A stretch of 64,000 bases of DNA from DATAEG01 sp963703085 (GTDB lineage Bacteria; Actinomycetota; Actinomycetes; Mycobacteriales; Jatrophihabitantaceae): assembly GCA_963703085.1 (NCBI GenBank), contig OY969789.1, forward strand, positions 744,001-808,000. The letters run 5' to 3'. The translations under genes were made by a program, and so were the position numbers. Shown piece by piece: positions 60,539 through 64,000 of this stretch (its first letter is position 1; every line of letters starts with the position of its first letter). The notes under the pieces are model-generated. The model was not told the origin of the DNA. It was given only the letters and a program-made list of their open reading frames with translations, and ran no database searches.

Positions 60539-62338
60539 ATGTCCCCCATCACCTCCCGCCATCACTGTGCCCTTCGCACCATCACGCTCACGGCCGCCGC
60601 GCTTGCCGCCTGCTCGATTCTTGCGCCGGCCGCCGAAGCGCATCCCGATCACGGACAGCAGGTCCGCACCTTCGAGCACGACCCGGTCAACACAGTCCCG
60701 CCCGGATGCCTGACCCCCGCGGGTGCCGTTCCGGCACTCGTCAGCGACACGACCGGCTATCACAGCGCCAGGTCGCTGCACCTCGTCGATCAGGACGCCA
60801 CCAAGCTCACTCGGATCCAGTGTCCCGCCACGGCTCGGCACGGCGCAGACTTCTCCTTCGCCGTGCATCCATCCCAGCTCGCCGGCGGATTCCAGTTCAC
60901 CTTGCTGGGTCACGTCCAGGCGATATCTGGTGATCCGCAGCCGGTATTCCAGCTCAACGTCACCCCGCAGGGTTCGGTGCGCTGGTACGACGCCAGCGGC
61001 TGGACGCAGGTCGCCGCTCCTGGCACGGTGGCGCTGGCGACGTGGAGCACGGTGCGCGTGCAGGTGCCGGTAGATCAGCACGTCGCACACGTCTACGTGA
61101 ACGGTCACTACGTCGGTGACGGCGGCCCCTATGGGGTCCGTGCCGTCTCGGACATCACCGGATACCAGTTCTCCAGCGCCGGTACCGCGACCACCGGGGA
61201 TGACGTATACGTCGACGACGTCGCCTTCGGTGGGCCGCGGGGTGGCCCACCGCGCGGTGCGCCGGACGAGTTCAAGGTCGGCGTGGGGCACACCATCGCG
61301 GAGTCCTCGACTCCGGTGCAGATGCCGAACACCGCGGTGAACGTCTATCGCGACGGGCATCGCGAGACGCTGGTCAGCTATCCGGCGCACACCGACGCGA
61401 GCGAGACCGCGGGCAACGTGCTGGCCGTGTCGACCGACGGGGGCACGACGTGGACGCCGGACAACAGCCGTAACCCGATGCCCGACGCACCCTCCTACGG
61501 ACTCACCCGGCTCGACAACGGCGACATCCTCGCGGTGGACTACCACACGTACATGACGCCGGACTCGGGCAATCTGCAGGCCGAGGTGCCGACCGCGATC
61601 TCGCACGACCAGGGCATGACCTGGACCCAGCGCACCGGCAGGATGACCACACCGGAAGCGATGCGCAACATCTCCTCGGTGACCGACCGGCCGGGTTCAC
61701 CGCTGGGCGGCTTCGTCCTGGTGCACAGCGTCGTCGAGGATCACGACGGAACTCTCTATCAGTCCGCGTACGGCTACTACGCGGGTGACATCAGGTACCG
61801 CCAGCTTGTTCTGGTTTCGCACGACGAGGGCGCGAACTGGATCGTGCGGGCAACCGTTGCGGTCGATCCGACCATCGTGACCGAGGGCTACTGCGAGGGC
61901 GCGCTCGCCCGCACGGCGGATGGTTCGCTGCTGATCGTGATGCGCACCGGCAGCTATCAGACGATGTACACGTCACGCTCGACGGACAACGGCGCCACCT
62001 GGTCCGCCCCGGCTCCGCTGCTGGCCGGTCGTGACGCGCAGCCGGTCGTCGGGATCTACCCGTCGCTGACACTGCTGCCGACCGGCGTGCTTGTGCTGTG
62101 GGTCGGTCGGCCTGGCCAGTCGATGCTGGCCTCGCCCGACGGCAACGGTGCCTCGTGGACGCGTCCACAGGAGATCGACTACGCCAACAGTGGAAACGGG
62201 GCGACGTTGCTCATGGACGCCCACCACCTGCTCGTGTTCGGCGATCGCGGAGCCAACTGGTCACATCCGACACCGGCTCCGTACCGGGTCTGGTCACGGA
62301 CGGTCAGCGTGCAGATCGCGCCGCGGGGTGACCGATGA
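60539..62338 (+). CDS. Secreted sialidase-superfamily protein with Asp-box (BNR) repeats
   Basis: 599 residues. Signal peptide 1-33 (LAACSILAPAAEA). An N-terminal concanavalin/LamG-like domain (~40-220), then a six-bladed propeller with four Asp boxes of S/T-x-D-x-G-x-T/N-W form: STDGGTTW, SHDQGMTW, SHDEGANW, STDNGATW, plus a degenerate SPDGNGASW. TEGYCEGALARTADGSLLIVMRTG carries the Glu and Arg typical of sialidases, but no clear F/Y-R-I-P motif is seen at the start of the propeller. Exo-alpha-sialidase or a related glycosidase/sugar-binding propeller; export fits glycan release. Start ATG behind CCAGGAGAGG. Confidence 0.8.
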   Translation: MSPITSRHHCALRTITLTAAALAACSILAPAAEAHPDHGQQVRTFEHDPVNTVPPGCLTPAGAVPALVSDTTGYHSARSLHLVDQDATKLTRIQCPATARHGADFSFAVHPSQLAGGFQFTLLGHVQAISGDPQPVFQLNVTPQGSVRWYDASGWTQVAAPGTVALATWSTVRVQVPVDQHVAHVYVNGHYVGDGGPYGVRAVSDITGYQFSSAGTATTGDDVYVDDVAFGGPRGGPPRGAPDEFKVGVGHTIAESSTPVQMPNTAVNVYRDGHRETLVSYPAHTDASETAGNVLAVSTDGGTTWTPDNSRNPMPDAPSYGLTRLDNGDILAVDYHTYMTPDSGNLQAEVPTAISHDQGMTWTQRTGRMTTPEAMRNISSVTDRPGSPLGGFVLVHSVVEDHDGTLYQSAYGYYAGDIRYRQLVLVSHDEGANWIVRATVAVDPTIVTEGYCEGALARTADGSLLIVMRTGSYQTMYTSRSTDNGATWSAPAPLLAGRDAQPVVGIYPSLTLLPTGVLVLWVGRPGQSMLASPDGNGASWTRPQEIDYANSGNGATLLMDAHHLLVFGDRGANWSHPTPAPYRVWSRTVSVQIAPRGDR

Positions 62339-63183
62339 AGGTCATGACGATCTACGCCCACCCCGCAGACACCATCACCAACTGCGGCGGAACGCTGGCC
62401 CGGCACGCGGAGGCGGGCGACGAGGTCGTCGCGCTCATCCTCACGCACGGCGGTCGGATCCATGCCAACCGTTACGCCGAGGAGTGGCGCAAGGACGATC
62501 CTGATCCCGATATCGCCGGCGCGGGGCTGGACGAGATCGTGGCGCACAAGAAGGGTGAGCTGCACCGCGCGGCGGAGATCATCGGGATCGACAAGGTGAT
62601 CGGCCTCGACCTGGACGACACGATGGTGTCGCTGCAGCAGGAGGTCGTCGACCTGGTGGCCGAGCAGATTGCTCGGGAACGCCCCGACGTCATCATCTGC
62701 GACTACCCGTTGAACCCGGTCGTGGCCGGCAATACCCATACGGCCGCGACCACCACTGTGCTCGCCGCGCTGGGCCGCGCCGGCACCTACCTGCAGAACC
62801 TGGACAGCCGCGCCGAGCACCACGTCAAGCAGGTGTTCTTCACGTCTCTTCCGGTGTTCTCCTACGACGGCCTGAGCGTGTACGGCGTGCGCAACGACTT
62901 GTTCATCGACATCACCCCGGTGGTGGGCAAGAAGGTGGCCGCCATGGACTGCTTCGACAGCCAGGGATATGCCGGCCGGTTCGCCCGCAAACTCATCGAG
63001 TCGAACAACGGCGAGTTCGGCCGCACTGCCGGAGTCAACTTCGCCGAGGCGTACTGCCGGATGAACAATGAGACCCACTCGCTGTTACCGGTCACCGAGG
63101 CGGCCAGGTCGGCCGATCCGCTGACCCGCCACCTCACCTACAGCGAGATCAACCTGCGCGCGGAGTACCCGATCGAGGGGTGA
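62335..63183 (+). CDS. PIG-L superfamily protein, GalB-like, with altered active-site motif
   Basis: 282 residues, ATGA overlap with the preceding gene. The PIG-L motif, normally A-H-P-D-D-E, is AHPADT (YAHPADTITNCGGTLARHA): the first His and the second Asp (zinc ligands) remain but the Asp that acts as base in deacetylases is Ala. THGG, GLDLDD, PDVIICDYP and the late GNTHTAATTTVL His are present. A-H-x-A-D is also seen in GalB, a PIG-L member that is 4-oxalomesaconate hydratase, and the end VNFAEAYCRM resembles GalB. So a hydratase/lyase is as likely as a deacetylase. Confidence 0.82.
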   Translation: MKVMTIYAHPADTITNCGGTLARHAEAGDEVVALILTHGGRIHANRYAEEWRKDDPDPDIAGAGLDEIVAHKKGELHRAAEIIGIDKVIGLDLDDTMVSLQQEVVDLVAEQIARERPDVIICDYPLNPVVAGNTHTAATTTVLAALGRAGTYLQNLDSRAEHHVKQVFFTSLPVFSYDGLSVYGVRNDLFIDITPVVGKKVAAMDCFDSQGYAGRFARKLIESNNGEFGRTAGVNFAEAYCRMNNETHSLLPVTEAARSADPLTRHLTYSEINLRAEYPIEG

Positions 63184-63243
63184 GCGCAGCCCCGGCGGGC
63201 GGTAGGCGACGATGGTCGTCCCCACACCGCCGGAGGTGACGCA

Positions 63244-63921
63244 GTGCCGCAGCGCGCCAAGCTCGTCGAGATGCATCTGCCGCAGCGTCCGGTCGGCGCG
63301 GTGCTCCTGCTGCACGGCGGCGCGAGTCGTCGTCCGGGAATGGTGGTCAGCCCAGCACAGCTCTCCGTACTACGGATGATCCCGATCGCCGGCCGCGTCG
63401 AGCACCTGGGCCGCAATCGCCTGGCCGTGTACCGGTTGCTGAACTCGACGAGGGGATGGAACAGCGCGCACACGCCGGTGGACGACGCACTCTGGGCCAT
63501 GACCGAGATTGCCGAGCGGTTCGGCGCGGACCTGCCCATCTCGCTCATCGGGCACTCTCTCGGCGGCCGGGCCGCGCTGCTCGCGGCCGGCGCCGCGCCG
63601 GTCCGCAGCGCGGTCGCGCTCAATGCCTGGGTCTACCCCACCGACGGCGCCCTGGACCTGACCGGTCGGCGGGTTCTCTTCGTGCACGGCACCCAGGACC
63701 GCATCGCCCGGCCAGCGAACTCGGCCGCGGTGGCTCGTGGGCTGGCGGCGACGGCGCAGGTCGGGTACATCCGTATCACCGGGGGCAAGCACGCCATGCT
63801 GAGCCACCACACGCAGTTTGAGACATTGGCAGCCCGCTTCGCCGTCGCCACGTTGACCGGCGACCAACCGGCCGCACCGATCGACCGCATCATGGCCGGC
63901 GAACAGTGGCTCGAACTCTGA
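63244..63921 (+). CDS. Alpha/beta hydrolase
   Basis: 225 residues, GTG start 60 bases after the PIG-L gene. VGAVLLLHGGAS (oxyanion HG), nucleophile LIGHSLGGRAAL (Ser of G-x-S-x-G, ~residue 103), Asp in VLFVHGTQDRIARP, His in GGKHAMLS. Cytoplasmic, small; dienelactone-hydrolase-like. It may not belong to the IclR operon. Confidence 0.87.
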   Translation: MPQRAKLVEMHLPQRPVGAVLLLHGGASRRPGMVVSPAQLSVLRMIPIAGRVEHLGRNRLAVYRLLNSTRGWNSAHTPVDDALWAMTEIAERFGADLPISLIGHSLGGRAALLAAGAAPVRSAVALNAWVYPTDGALDLTGRRVLFVHGTQDRIARPANSAAVARGLAATAQVGYIRITGGKHAMLSHHTQFETLAARFAVATLTGDQPAAPIDRIMAGEQWLEL

Positions 63922-63924
63922 TCG

Positions 63925-64000
63925 TCAGCTGTGCAGTGCCGGCCGAAGGTTGGCATACGCCCAGGCACCGAGCGTCGTGGGCGTCGTGGTGAAGACATCT
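63925..64000 (-). CDS. C-terminal end of an unidentified protein (partial)
   Basis: On the minus strand a frame enters the window and reads DVFTTTPTTLGAWAYANLRP then ALHS before TGA at 63927-63925. The codon choice (GC-rich third bases) suggests a real gene tail convergent with the hydrolase. Too short to assign. Confidence 0.4.
   Translation of the reverse strand, partial: DVFTTTPTTLGAWAYANLRPALHS

Overview
The window is GC-rich, densely coded DNA (many GTG starts, 1-11 base stop/start overlaps) typical of a high-GC actinomycete (Actinomycetota). KynU/Kmo, CtaG, CGNR regulators, an excalibur protein, many dipeptide-type ABC systems and DHA-type MFS pumps fit a soil or plant-associated genus; the genus cannot be resolved from sequence alone. 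No rRNA, tRNA, CRISPR array, IS element or phage gene was seen. No stretch over 300 bases lacks a gene; the largest gaps are 20430-20674 (LacI operators), 34953-35155 (nothing recognisable) and 46603-46800 (palindromic operator).

Region 1 (0-10.3 kb): an MFS pump with its MarR regulator, then a copper / haem-copper-oxidase maturation block. An ECF sigma factor (3915-4457) sits between two minus-strand operons: anti-sigma - CopCD - PCuAC, and SCO1 - DyP peroxidase - CtaG. Both operons carry the same promoter-like element, GGGAACY-N16-CGACC, which makes this a self-contained ECF regulon. Kynurenine 3-monooxygenase and kynureninase follow.

Region 2 (10.3-22.3 kb): a LacI-controlled glycan operon (LacI, GH39, lipoprotein binding protein, two permeases, two ATPases, secreted GH144-like enzyme), with two LacI operators ahead of lacI. 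An MFS gene and a small excalibur protein diverge from it.

Region 3 (22.4-36 kb): an SDR enzyme, zwf, then an RpiR-type regulator with a second peptide-type ABC transporter, divergent from a beta-lactamase-fold hydrolase and anhydro-MurNAc kinase (anmK), plus an MFS transporter and a SIS sugar-phosphate protein. This looks like a cell-wall (muropeptide / amino sugar) salvage locus.

Region 4 (36-42.2 kb): CGNR regulator/MFS pair, Smr protein, lipoprotein, a frameshifted XRE regulator, a frameshifted epimerase and an RlmA-type rRNA methyltransferase.

Region 5 (42.2-63.2 kb): a large catabolic locus built around an IclR regulator and a third peptide-type ABC transporter. It holds a CMD protein, a frameshifted HOT-type iron alcohol dehydrogenase, a class III aminotransferase, DUF4862, two Gfo/Idh/MocA dehydrogenases, a FAH hydrolase, RidA, an N-acyl-D-amino-acid deacylase, an amidohydrolase, a D-serine dehydratase-like enzyme, a secreted sialidase-like protein and a PIG-L/GalB-like protein with a changed active site. 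Four intergenic sites sharing a TGGAA-N5-TTCC-like (IclR-type) core tie the parts together. The substrate is unknown; a glycoconjugate and/or N-acylated D-amino acid is the best inference, and this is the best candidate here for an undescribed system. An alpha/beta hydrolase and the tail of a minus-strand gene close the window.
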